Positions 53,153-62,536 of a stretch of 64,000 nucleotides of DNA are shown piece after piece. A program made the translations under genes and the position numbers. Positions within the stretch are counted from its first letter, which is position 1. Each line of letters starts with the position of its first letter. The notes beneath the pieces were generated by a model. It searched no databases, was not told where the DNA came from, and saw only the letters and a list, made by a program, of their open reading frames with translations. The stretch is from Sutcliffiella horikoshii (GTDB taxonomy: Bacteria > Bacillota > Bacilli > Bacillales > Bacillaceae_I): assembly GCF_020524325.1 (NCBI RefSeq), contig NZ_JAIVKY010000009.1, forward strand, positions 1 to 64,000, written 5' to 3'.

Positions 53153-56100
53153 CTAAGATGAACTTTCTATCACATAAATCCCAAACGGCGACTCCAATCT
53201 CCCATCCTTCTCCATCATTTCCATCAAGTCACGGTATCCTTGCCCGTAGACGTCATTTCTTCTCATCAACGATCCATGAATTTTGTCTGCGTATTCTTTC
53301 TCGCCGATGGAGCGGGCGTAGTGAACTTCGATCCAGCTGGCGAAGCCTTCGATTTCTTGGATGGTCATGTATTGCATGTTCAGGTTGTCGAACTGCCAAA
53401 CATGGGTGAGTTCGTGGGCCAGGGTGATGGCGGTTTGGACGCGCGGGGCGCCCATTTCGATATAGACGGAAATGTTTTTTTCCTTATCCATAACGGCACG
53501 GCCGACCATTCTTGGATTGTATTTGATTGTCGGGACGAACGGGATCCCGCTTAGTTCGTGCAGTTTTTTGGCGCTGTGCAGCTTCATGTGGATGTCGCGT
53601 CGCAGCTCAATTCCAAATGAGTTGACGAAGTATTGGCGGATTTCCGGGTAAATCGCTTCCACCTGTGACACTTCGGTGATGGCGGTTTGTGTGCAATAGG
53701 AGCACCGATGGATCCCTTCGTCCACTTCTTCAAAATCAGTAGAATAGTATTCTTTGGCACAAAAATCGCATTCTATTTTTTCCATGTCCTCGTCGTTCAG
53801 TTGCACAGGTTTATGATTGCCCTGGCGGAGCTCACGCAGACAACCAGCTGGCAGCAATGTTCGGATCAGGGACGATGTTTCTTCCAAAGCAAAGACTTGC
53901 GGAACATCAGCAGCACCCATTTTTAAGAAAGTCGCATGGTTAGCGCGGTCCTCCAGAAGCCATGCGAGATAGTCATCCACAATTTCAAGGATGTGTTCCC
54001 AGTTTTCCTGAATGGAGGCGAGCAGTCCGAGCTGAAGTGGAGAGTCTTCAATAAAATAGAGCTCCACGGCTTCTTCGCTCGTATGTTCCACCTTTAGTGT
54101 TGGAAACAGACCTTCAATGAGCTCCTCGTTCTCTTTGTAGGTTTCCTTGAACCCTTCAGACAGCTTTGTAGTCGCCGTTACATACATATGAGATGACGGG
54201 AACAGGCTGAAGAACGTTTCATTTAAAAGGAAGGTCAAAGTGAAGGCGATTTTCTCTTTATTTTCTAAGTCATATAAACCTTGGCGGTGACGAAGGGACA
54301 CTTTGAGCACCTTTCCATTTGGGTAGATTCGTCTTGCCTGCTGTTTTTGCTTTTCCGTCAGAGTTTGATAGGATCGAAAAGCATCATCAAAATTAATATC
54401 ATTTTGGAATTTGAAATAGCCATCCGTCACAACATCAACCACTGTTTCGCCTGTTTGAAACGCCTGCTCATAAGGACCGACCTGCTTGATGTCTGTTACA
54501 CCAACCAGATCACCTATGGTGTAGGTCTGGTTCTGACGGTACATCGTTTTGCCAGTGAGAGACTGAAAGCTAACATCCACTTGCTTCATCTCTTCATTGA
54601 ATTCATTCATTCTAAACAGCTGCCCATCTAGAGTTAATAGTTGTCCTGGCAAGTATTGCTGAAAAAGATGGCCGCCGAACACACTGCCGATAATTTTACC
54701 GGTATGGGTTTTGAATTCAAAAAAGTCATAGCTGTTTTTGGTTAGCATTTCTCTAACCCTTACTGCGAATTTGTAAGAGACGGTTTCTTCAAAACTCTTA
54801 CTTTTCGGGTGAAAGCTCCGGTCCTTTTTTACTTCAATTGCATGGCGATAGTCCTCTTCCGCTCCAAAGTGTTGTTGAAAGAAACGGTTTATTCCTTCCA
54901 TTACAATTGGCTCTTGAATATCCGCGTTTCGTAGAAAGCTTTTCACTTCCTGCTCCGGGATATAGGTATGGGACATTCTTTCTAGTAAAAATAAGGCAGC
55001 GCCCCAATTTCGTTTTAATAGTCGCGGTGCCAGTGGTGACACCTTTCTGTTGTTGTTGAGGTAAAATTCCGCAGTGCCAGCCAAGTAGTCACGGAGCAAA
55101 TAAGGCGGGCTGGTGATGTGCACAAATAGCTCATCTTTGGCATTGGACCAACACTGTGAAAGCGTGTCAATCAGGTTGTAGTTCAAATCACGCACAAGAA
55201 ACAAGCCCTGCTCCTCCCTCGGAACCTCCCAATAATTTTTGTAATAACGGGAGCGTTTCTGGAAAGAATCGATATAGTCATCGGAGATATACAATTCCCT
55301 CAGATGGTTACGGTTGTCGATTAGTTCGTCGACACTTTCTGAGACAGGGTTTTTGTCTTGATACAGATAGCTGATTTTTTCAATGTTATATTTCAATGCA
55401 ATCGTTGCAAGCACCGCTTCAGGTTCAATCACACGATGAGTAAGCTTTGGAAACAACCGCTTCTGAAAATGCTCCTTCCCCTCCTGACGCCACACTATGT
55501 AATAGAAGTTTCTGCTTTTCGGAACGGTGGCGAGCGTGTCATGGATATTGGCCTTCGTGATTTTTCGCAAGGATGCCTCAAGCCCCTCTCCCCACTGGGA
55601 AAGAACAATAAATTGCGGCTCCTTCTTTAAATAATCCTCGAGTCTTAATGTAAACGTATGAACAAGCATGCCGTATTCCATAATGATACGTTCTGCCTCT
55701 ATCATCAGCACCGCTTCAAATTCGGCCGTTCCATTGGCATGCTCGAAATAGTCGTACACGCCTCTTTCCATAAGGTTTTCCGGAGCAAGTACGAGAATAT
55801 TCGTTTCCAGATTTTCTTCGATTGTCTGATTCAAAGTAGCTACCTTCCACAGAAAGTCGATCCCACTTGAACGTTTAATGCCCTCTTCTATCCAATCCAC
55901 TGCAAGTTCGGCACTCTGTTTATCTTTTGTCAGCACAACGATTTTTTTATTTTTTACAAGCATGGACGTGATGGCAGGAAACAGAAACGGACTAATTTCC
56001 TCATAGACCGGGTCTTCCAAAAGAACGTCCTTTTCCTGAAGGATATTTTTCAACAATTCCATATGGCTTGCCCGCAAAGGAATGTTACGCTTTTGCAGGC

Positions 56101-56989
56101 GCTGTAGTATCTCCGTGAACTGCTTTTCCACTTCTCCGAGGGCTGGATCTGTGCCCATTAGAGCTAAACTTGGAGTGGAAACCGTCTGTGTTTCAATATG
56201 TCCTTGGGTAAGAACCCGCTCCGGCCACATATCTTGGTAGACATTGAACAGATCCTTGTATTTGGAATTGAGCTTCGATTTGCTGTTCTCCCCTTCGAAT
56301 GTCTCTTGGCGCAGCTTTGGCTTCTTACCGCCAAGGAACCAGGCACATTCTAAAATGACGATTAGAGAAAGTGCCGGATAAGTTGGAAGGAACGGCTGGA
56401 TCCCTTCTATTCTCCCAAAGACTACGCCTGCCATATACAAGAAGATGATGAGAGCTGGAAGAAAACCAATAAACACAAACACATTCCGTGGAAAGAACCA
56501 TTCAGGCTTTAAAGTGATACTCCGTTTATCATCATAGTAGGCGATGGCTACAGTACGGGAATCGCCATTTTTTACAATCAAGCGATTTCGAATATTTACA
56601 GGCAACCGCTGAATCAGCTTAACAAATAAGGAGTTGCGAGAACCTCTGGAAAATCGGTTGATCCCTGATAACTTTGCTAGTATCCAAGAGCCTGTTACTT
56701 CTAATGTTTTTGCAGTCATTTTCAATCCTAAAAACAACAACAGGATAACCAGATTTAAAAAGAGCAGCACGGCCCCTTCTAAAAATGGAAATCTTTCATA
56801 GGCCATAGTGATATATGGGTTGGACAGCACATAATCAATTCGGAGGACCGCCAAGCTGAACAAGACGCCAATAAACGGAAACCATAGCTGTTTATGTCTT
56901 TTTTCTTCTTTATAATTGGTCACCCAAAGCAATCCGAGAATTCCAAGGAACACGACGATAGAAGTAAATAATAATAGCCATTGATTCAT
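53153..56989 (-). CDS. Large membrane protein: degenerate helicase-like region, zinc ribbon, DA1-like HExxH peptidase
   Basis: A 1278-aa protein. Five hydrophobic helices in two groups (about 4-95 and 169-216) anchor the N-terminus. Residues 340-560 read like an SF2 helicase core that has lost its Walker A: VVLTKDKQSAELAVDWIEE near 346, IEAER near 428 in the DExH position, FIVLSQWGEG near 459. A following segment (GHLFQQYLPGQLLTLDGQLFRM) resembles the linker of YprA/MrfA helicases. A zinc ribbon CxxC 1074-1077 and CxxC 1096-1099 precedes LAHELTHVWQ (HELTH 1192-1196) and EIEGFASWIEVHY, the arrangement of DA1-like peptidases. It overlaps the upstream gene by four bases (ATGA). Role inferred only: effector or scaffold of the tubulin machine. 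Confidence 0.75.
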   Translation of the reverse strand: MNQWLLLFTSIVVFLGILGLLWVTNYKEEKRHKQLWFPFIGVLFSLAVLRIDYVLSNPYITMAYERFPFLEGAVLLFLNLVILLLFLGLKMTAKTLEVTGSWILAKLSGINRFSRGSRNSLFVKLIQRLPVNIRNRLIVKNGDSRTVAIAYYDDKRSITLKPEWFFPRNVFVFIGFLPALIIFLYMAGVVFGRIEGIQPFLPTYPALSLIVILECAWFLGGKKPKLRQETFEGENSKSKLNSKYKDLFNVYQDMWPERVLTQGHIETQTVSTPSLALMGTDPALGEVEKQFTEILQRLQKRNIPLRASHMELLKNILQEKDVLLEDPVYEEISPFLFPAITSMLVKNKKIVVLTKDKQSAELAVDWIEEGIKRSSGIDFLWKVATLNQTIEENLETNILVLAPENLMERGVYDYFEHANGTAEFEAVLMIEAERIIMEYGMLVHTFTLRLEDYLKKEPQFIVLSQWGEGLEASLRKITKANIHDTLATVPKSRNFYYIVWRQEGKEHFQKRLFPKLTHRVIEPEAVLATIALKYNIEKISYLYQDKNPVSESVDELIDNRNHLRELYISDDYIDSFQKRSRYYKNYWEVPREEQGLFLVRDLNYNLIDTLSQCWSNAKDELFVHITSPPYLLRDYLAGTAEFYLNNNRKVSPLAPRLLKRNWGAALFLLERMSHTYIPEQEVKSFLRNADIQEPIVMEGINRFFQQHFGAEEDYRHAIEVKKDRSFHPKSKSFEETVSYKFAVRVREMLTKNSYDFFEFKTHTGKIIGSVFGGHLFQQYLPGQLLTLDGQLFRMNEFNEEMKQVDVSFQSLTGKTMYRQNQTYTIGDLVGVTDIKQVGPYEQAFQTGETVVDVVTDGYFKFQNDINFDDAFRSYQTLTEKQKQQARRIYPNGKVLKVSLRHRQGLYDLENKEKIAFTLTFLLNETFFSLFPSSHMYVTATTKLSEGFKETYKENEELIEGLFPTLKVEHTSEEAVELYFIEDSPLQLGLLASIQENWEHILEIVDDYLAWLLEDRANHATFLKMGAADVPQVFALEETSSLIRTLLPAGCLRELRQGNHKPVQLNDEDMEKIECDFCAKEYYSTDFEEVDEGIHRCSYCTQTAITEVSQVEAIYPEIRQYFVNSFGIELRRDIHMKLHSAKKLHELSGIPFVPTIKYNPRMVGRAVMDKEKNISVYIEMGAPRVQTAITLAHELTHVWQFDNLNMQYMTIQEIEGFASWIEVHYARSIGEKEYADKIHGSLMRRNDVYGQGYRDLMEMMEKDGRLESPFGIYVIESSS

Positions 56990-59133
56990 AGTTTATACAC
57001 CTGATCTTTTACTAATCTTAGCTCCTGAATGACATGAAGATAGCCCGCATGTACGGAGCTTTTTTGTTTGCCAACCGAGATGGACAGTTTTTCAAGTTCC
57101 GTCTCCTTTTCGATCTGACAGTCAAATGGCGAATAGATGGGGCTTTGTGAAACATCCACATCTGATTTAAACTTTGTTTCAAAAAAATCATGGTATTCCT
57201 TGTTTAGTTTCGGTGAGAGTCCGAGGTTTTTAATCAGCCTTCCACACGTATCAAGAAACTCATCGACCCTGCTTTGATGATAGCGGAGCTGATGATTCTC
57301 CCGCTTAATCCGTTCATAATGAGCTTTGACGGTTTCATAATATTGTCTCGTCCGATAAAGCTCATACATTTTATTCAAGTAGTTGTTGTATTTCCGATGA
57401 CTTTCCTGCTGGCTTTGCAAAAGCTCCTTGCGCTTGTCTTCTGATTTCTTGCTCAACCGTTCCACCGGCCTTAGCATATAAGACTTTACTAGAAAGCCAA
57501 TCGCAAACACCCCAAACAGCAATCCTCCAGGTACGATAGAATAAGATAGCCAGTTGTTGCGAAAATCGATAGTACTCCAGTCAAGGGAAAACAACTGAGG
57601 GGCCAAAAGCATAAGTCCCGATACTCCCATTGCAATGGCTACCTGTTTTTTGGTTGGACAGGCTCTCGAGTAAATCTCCATATAGAAGTTAGCAACCTTT
57701 TCATGCTTTTCCCACTCTTTCGCCTCGACACTCTGACCTGGCTCATTTTCATCCAACTCCGCATATAACGTATCGACTTTATCTTTTAACTCTTCCAAGT
57801 ACTCGGTGATTTCGACTTTTTCCTCATCAAGCACGGACTTCCTTCTTTTCAACTGTTGAATTTTTTTTGCACCTGCTCGCGCACCAGAAATCATATCCTT
57901 TTCCCTATTCTTCAGTTCTGCGCTTACCCCATTCATGTACCTTTCCCATTCAAGCATGTAAGTCTCTTGGTTACTAATTTTAAAGATGGGAGCGGAGAGA
58001 TCCTCATTGTCCTTTAGTGGTTCTGTGGAATATGGCTGCACTTGCACCTCTTCAAAGCGATTATGCGTCAACTCTTGTCGGTCTAAGAGCTTGCTCTCAA
58101 TCTTGGTCCTCGCGGCATGAAGAGAAGAATCATAACCAGATAGCATCTCCTCTAGTTTTCCGCTTCGCAATACCACTTCCAATTCAAAAATACCACCGGG
58201 GGAGATTTGTGAAAGGATGTGTTCCTTGAACGCGACGGCATTCAAGAATAAGGCGATATTGATAAGGGCTGTTGTTCTTTTTTCCACTGAGTAAATCGCC
58301 GAAGTCTGACGGATAATCCGGTAATCTCCAATCGCTGACTGAATAGATAGCCTTTCCTTTAACAGTTCCTTCAAGATAGCAGATGGGGCGAAATTGGCGA
58401 GTTCTTCCACAAGAGGCGGGATTTTTTTTCGTTGCAGCAATTGCAAAAAGGAAGCTTCCAAGCTTTCCAATTCTGCTAGCATCAGTTTTTCCCCATGGAT
58501 GTTCTCCCGATATAACATCTCTTTCTTTTCTCTGATAATCTCAATGAATTTCCCCGAAACCCGGTTTATTTTTTCCACAAGAACAGAAATGAATGCTGGA
58601 TCGGGGCGGTCAATCCGACCCGCTTCCGTCAGATTCAACTGATTGCCCCATGTGGCATCAAGTTCTTCTAGTTCCCTTTGTACAAACATATTCGCCGGAT
58701 GAGACACTGGTATTTCATCAAAATAATACCCCTCATTGTCCAGCTGCCAATATGGATTGCTTTCTCCATCATCAGGAGCAAAATTTGCTGTCCTTTTAAT
58801 AGGATCAAGCATCAAAAAGGCCACCGTGCGTGGCGGCAGTTCATGTTCAATGAACTGCCGGAAAAACTTCTCCCTCATTTCTTGTAAAAGACAGGTAAGA
58901 CGCTTCGTGTTCAGCTTCGCACAGGGAACGGTTGTCAGCACGACCGCCTGCCATTTGGTCACCCTAAATTGGGACATATGGTGGGTGATTTCGTGATACA
59001 GCTTGTCGTAGGAATTCCCATCCTCCACCTGGTAGATAGAAAGCTGACCTGCGCTCTGAACCTTGTAAAAGAACGGTTCGATCAGATGCCAATCCTGCGG
59101 GACATCTTGTAATTGGATGACAATTGTATGCAT
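56986..59133 (-). CDS. Coiled-coil membrane protein of the tubulin-like operon
   Basis: A 715-aa protein with no recognised domain. Residues 1-190 are mixed alpha/beta, 190-490 are mostly helical with coiled-coil character (KKIQQLKRRKSVLDEEKVEITEYLEELKDKV), then two hydrophobic helices (about 494-515 and 530-551) flank a short loop, followed by another long coil (SKKSEDKRKELLQSQQESHRK onwards). The shape suggests a membrane anchor that bridges to the tubulin-like filament. It starts 13 bp after the tubulin gene with AAAGGCGG and overlaps the next gene by four bases, so all three are co-translated. Confidence 0.72.
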   Translation of the reverse strand: MHTIVIQLQDVPQDWHLIEPFFYKVQSAGQLSIYQVEDGNSYDKLYHEITHHMSQFRVTKWQAVVLTTVPCAKLNTKRLTCLLQEMREKFFRQFIEHELPPRTVAFLMLDPIKRTANFAPDDGESNPYWQLDNEGYYFDEIPVSHPANMFVQRELEELDATWGNQLNLTEAGRIDRPDPAFISVLVEKINRVSGKFIEIIREKKEMLYRENIHGEKLMLAELESLEASFLQLLQRKKIPPLVEELANFAPSAILKELLKERLSIQSAIGDYRIIRQTSAIYSVEKRTTALINIALFLNAVAFKEHILSQISPGGIFELEVVLRSGKLEEMLSGYDSSLHAARTKIESKLLDRQELTHNRFEEVQVQPYSTEPLKDNEDLSAPIFKISNQETYMLEWERYMNGVSAELKNREKDMISGARAGAKKIQQLKRRKSVLDEEKVEITEYLEELKDKVDTLYAELDENEPGQSVEAKEWEKHEKVANFYMEIYSRACPTKKQVAIAMGVSGLMLLAPQLFSLDWSTIDFRNNWLSYSIVPGGLLFGVFAIGFLVKSYMLRPVERLSKKSEDKRKELLQSQQESHRKYNNYLNKMYELYRTRQYYETVKAHYERIKRENHQLRYHQSRVDEFLDTCGRLIKNLGLSPKLNKEYHDFFETKFKSDVDVSQSPIYSPFDCQIEKETELEKLSISVGKQKSSVHAGYLHVIQELRLVKDQVYKL

Positions 59134-59146
59134 GGTAAAACCGCCT

Positions 59147-62100
59147 TTACGAGTGCTGCTTTAAGGAATTCAGTGTTTTCTCGATCAAGTTCTTCCATTT
59201 TAAATACTCGGTGCTATTTTTTTCAGCCACATGGCGGAATTCTGAATCCTCCCACATACTTTCAATGAATTTGGCAGCATCGATTCGCGCTTGATTGGCA
59301 CGATGGTTGCCATAGGCTCTTGAAAAGTAGCCTGTAATTTCTTCAAGTAATGTCATACGAAGGCGTTGCCCGATCTCCGGTAACGTCTCATCTCCCATCC
59401 CTTCTGTTTCATAGGCCAACACCGCATCTAAAATAGATGTGATACCATCTTTCGGAACGGTGGCAAGACGCTTGGAACCAGTAAGGAAAGTGTGTTCTTC
59501 GATATCTTTTACTCTACGAATATCATCAAGTTCCTTCGTAGCCGCTCTGTCCAAAATCTCTTCATAAATTGCCGGGTTATGGCTCAGTGCGTTATGAAGA
59601 CTATAGAATTCCTCCGGTACGACTGTTCCACCTTTTAAAATGAGAGACGTTCCCGTCAATCCGTTATAAAGATACACATTGCGACCAGCCTCCGTTCCTA
59701 GGTATACATAGCCATGGATAAGGCCAAGCAGGAAAGCTCGATCATTCTTTTCTGTATCCAATTTTACCTGCTCTGGATTCAAGTCTGGCATAAAAGCTGG
59801 AAGGTGCCAGCGTTTATCTAAGTGTGGCGTAACCGTCGAAGCACCTTTGTTCAGGCGATCCACTCTGCGACGGTAAGACTCGTAATAAACACCAGGCTCT
59901 TGTGTATGGCTGGCCGATTTTTTCCCTGATGAGAACTTGCCAAAATCACTCACACTTAATCCATAGTGCGCTTTATAGGATACAATTTCGTACTTGGAGA
60001 AAGCATCATTCTTAATATCCTTGCCACCGAACACTTGAAGTGCAATTTGCTCCTTCAGATGTTGGGACGCTTCCGTATGAATTCCCCAGAACTTCAATTC
60101 GCGCGCGTTATCAATCCGTGGAATAAACGGACTGGACAATTGGTTGATGCTGCTGATGCGCTCTGTCAAATACTCATCCGCATCCACCTGCTTGAACTGC
60201 GCCTCTTTTCGTAACGCTTGAACAATACTAAGATCCAGGCGGTCATTGAACCGTGAACGAAGCTCCTCTCGGCAGTAGGCCAATACATTATCACGGAACA
60301 GTTCTTCGACTTTCAGCTCCTCCACATAATTACTGTAGGATGCTTCATTGCGGCTGCAATATTGGCGGTAGTGACTGAGATAGATCTGTCCGGAGATATC
60401 ATCAGGAAGCATGCCCTGGTCAACAGATGGACGAATGCTTTGCCACATGTTTTCCTGTAATTCTTTTGTCGCAAGAACATACTCCTTAGTCGGATCTACT
60501 TCTTCTTCATATTGGACTGCCCTTTGGTTCGTCTCGACCAACAAGCTGTCACGCGTGTCCTTCAAGTTGTCAAAGAAACGCTCCCAGTCACGAATCATGC
60601 TTTGAATTGCCTGGTTGACGGAAGTGAGCACAAGCTCTAACAACATTCCTTCCTTGTAGGCATTAAGATTGCTCAGTTGACGATTGGACTTCGTTTTATA
60701 ATCGCTGATAAATGATTTGAACTCATTGGAAATCAGGGAGCGCAGGAACTTTTGGTTCAGCGCTAAATCCACACGTTCAATGGCCGTTTCCTTACGATCG
60801 GTCTGACGGATATCAAAAACATCTTTATAATTATCGATGTTTTCCTTTAACTCCATGTTTTGATTTCTGATTTCTAAAATTTTGTCGTTGATTCGCTCAC
60901 TGATTTGATACAGCATAAACCTTGTGGCAACAGGATGAAGTGGGGACGGTTTTTGAATAAACCATGTATTCAGGCGGTAATCTTGCCCTTCTGATCCATT
61001 TGGTGCATCACAATCCTGATCCAAAATTTGATGGGCGATAAAAGAACGATATTCATAGACTTTATTTTTGATTTGTTCGTAATAGAGTGTAAGATTTGCC
61101 TCCGTATCAGAAATCTCTTTGCGGGCATGATCACGCACATTTAGGCGAACATTACTTGGTTGGCAGTTGCTTTCAAATGTTTTCAGAACACTGTCGTTAT
61201 GCAACACTTCCATAACTTTTCCTTCTACGGCCTTGAGGAAAAGAGAGGATTTATACTCCCCGTATTCACCCTTATCCAATTCAACCCGAACTTGATTGTG
61301 GGCGAGCTTGAAGAATGGGTTCGGTTTCTCCCCATTTGCCATCTGCTCTAAATGCCAAATATAGCGCTTCCCTTTTTCCGGACGCTCCCGGTTAATCCCG
61401 CTCCGAAGGTCCTTTTCATAACGGGTACGCTCTTCCTCAAACCGGCGATCCAAAGACAACCAAGACTCATCCAAACCGGAAGTTGCCCATTTCAGCGCAC
61501 AATACTCCACCACATCCTCATACGGAAAGTTGATAGTAGAAGCTGCCGCCCCGCAATAGCGCCCCATGCCTTCTGAATCAATGATTTGGAGAATTTGGTT
61601 ATCTTCCTGCGAGAAATGCTTATTAGACAATGGACTAAAAAGTTGCAGGTAAATAGTTTGTGACACCTGGTCCACGTACTGACTGATAGAATGCAAGTGC
61701 TTACCTTGCAGATTTTCATAGTCATAGAGGAAACAGAAATCATATGGACGCTGGCCCGCCTGGATCGCATGGGTGTTTCGCCCCTCAATATCTACCTGAT
61801 TCGGGCGGTACTCGAGGTCTATCGTCACATCAGGCCGATTCGTCAGCTGGTTGGTCGCACTCATCATGATGGCATTTAACTCTTTTAAACTTGCATAGCC
61901 GTTAGCACGAACCGACTCATACTCTCGTTCATTAATCGTGCGTGTATTCACGAGAATATCAGGTAACAGGAATGCACCTCTTATCAATATGCTAGAATGG
62001 CCAAATTTCCTTTTTAACATTTCCCTGATGTTCATTGCCACCTGTAGAAAAATTCCAGAACCGGTCCCACCGGCAAGGGAACTGATGATAATTACACGGA

Positions 62101-62509
62101 TACCATGCACCATTTTATCTGTGGTCACAGGGAAAATTTTATCAATATCATCCCAAAGTCCATTCATCTTCCCTTCTGCCATTGCAGCCCGAAACGCAAG
62201 TCTGGAAACGGAACGGACTTGCCCCGCTCCTGCCGTCATCGATTTGTCTTGAAGATGCGGACTATCCGGGAACCATGTCAATAAGGAAGGGTTTCCATGA
62301 AGATACTGCCCGACAGTTTTCAGCGTACTTGTCTGCGTGATGCTTCCTTCAAGATGCTCCATTCCGACAATCGTGTTCACATCTGTATCAAACGCATGAA
62401 CAGCCACACTGTCTCGACGTTCCACCGGTATATTTCCATATATCGTATTTACGACTGTACAGCCTACTCCACCTAATCCCACTAATATTGTTGGTGCATT
62501 ATTCGCCAT
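59147..62509 (-). CDS. Tubulin/FtsZ-superfamily protein (Tubulin_2-like), long form
   Basis: A 1120-aa protein. The N-terminal 250 residues carry a tubulin-type GTPase core: VGLGGVGCTVV at 10-20 and the tubulin signature SSLAGGTGSGIF (GGTGSG 147-152), between Rossmann-type strands such as VHAFDTD and GIRVIIIS. The remaining 850 residues are largely helical and unassigned, far longer than FtsZ (about 380 aa). Similar long proteins define the FtsZ-like families proposed to act in membrane remodelling, usually encoded with a vWA membrane protein. The gene lies between a single-pass membrane protein and a coiled-coil membrane protein, consistent with that idea. Strong GGGAGGAAG site. Confidence 0.85.
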   Translation of the reverse strand: MANNAPTILVGLGGVGCTVVNTIYGNIPVERRDSVAVHAFDTDVNTIVGMEHLEGSITQTSTLKTVGQYLHGNPSLLTWFPDSPHLQDKSMTAGAGQVRSVSRLAFRAAMAEGKMNGLWDDIDKIFPVTTDKMVHGIRVIIISSLAGGTGSGIFLQVAMNIREMLKRKFGHSSILIRGAFLLPDILVNTRTINEREYESVRANGYASLKELNAIMMSATNQLTNRPDVTIDLEYRPNQVDIEGRNTHAIQAGQRPYDFCFLYDYENLQGKHLHSISQYVDQVSQTIYLQLFSPLSNKHFSQEDNQILQIIDSEGMGRYCGAAASTINFPYEDVVEYCALKWATSGLDESWLSLDRRFEEERTRYEKDLRSGINRERPEKGKRYIWHLEQMANGEKPNPFFKLAHNQVRVELDKGEYGEYKSSLFLKAVEGKVMEVLHNDSVLKTFESNCQPSNVRLNVRDHARKEISDTEANLTLYYEQIKNKVYEYRSFIAHQILDQDCDAPNGSEGQDYRLNTWFIQKPSPLHPVATRFMLYQISERINDKILEIRNQNMELKENIDNYKDVFDIRQTDRKETAIERVDLALNQKFLRSLISNEFKSFISDYKTKSNRQLSNLNAYKEGMLLELVLTSVNQAIQSMIRDWERFFDNLKDTRDSLLVETNQRAVQYEEEVDPTKEYVLATKELQENMWQSIRPSVDQGMLPDDISGQIYLSHYRQYCSRNEASYSNYVEELKVEELFRDNVLAYCREELRSRFNDRLDLSIVQALRKEAQFKQVDADEYLTERISSINQLSSPFIPRIDNARELKFWGIHTEASQHLKEQIALQVFGGKDIKNDAFSKYEIVSYKAHYGLSVSDFGKFSSGKKSASHTQEPGVYYESYRRRVDRLNKGASTVTPHLDKRWHLPAFMPDLNPEQVKLDTEKNDRAFLLGLIHGYVYLGTEAGRNVYLYNGLTGTSLILKGGTVVPEEFYSLHNALSHNPAIYEEILDRAATKELDDIRRVKDIEEHTFLTGSKRLATVPKDGITSILDAVLAYETEGMGDETLPEIGQRLRMTLLEEITGYFSRAYGNHRANQARIDAAKFIESMWEDSEFRHVAEKNSTEYLKWKNLIEKTLNSLKQHS

Positions 62510-62536
62510 TTTACTTCCTCCCTTATCACCTGTTTT

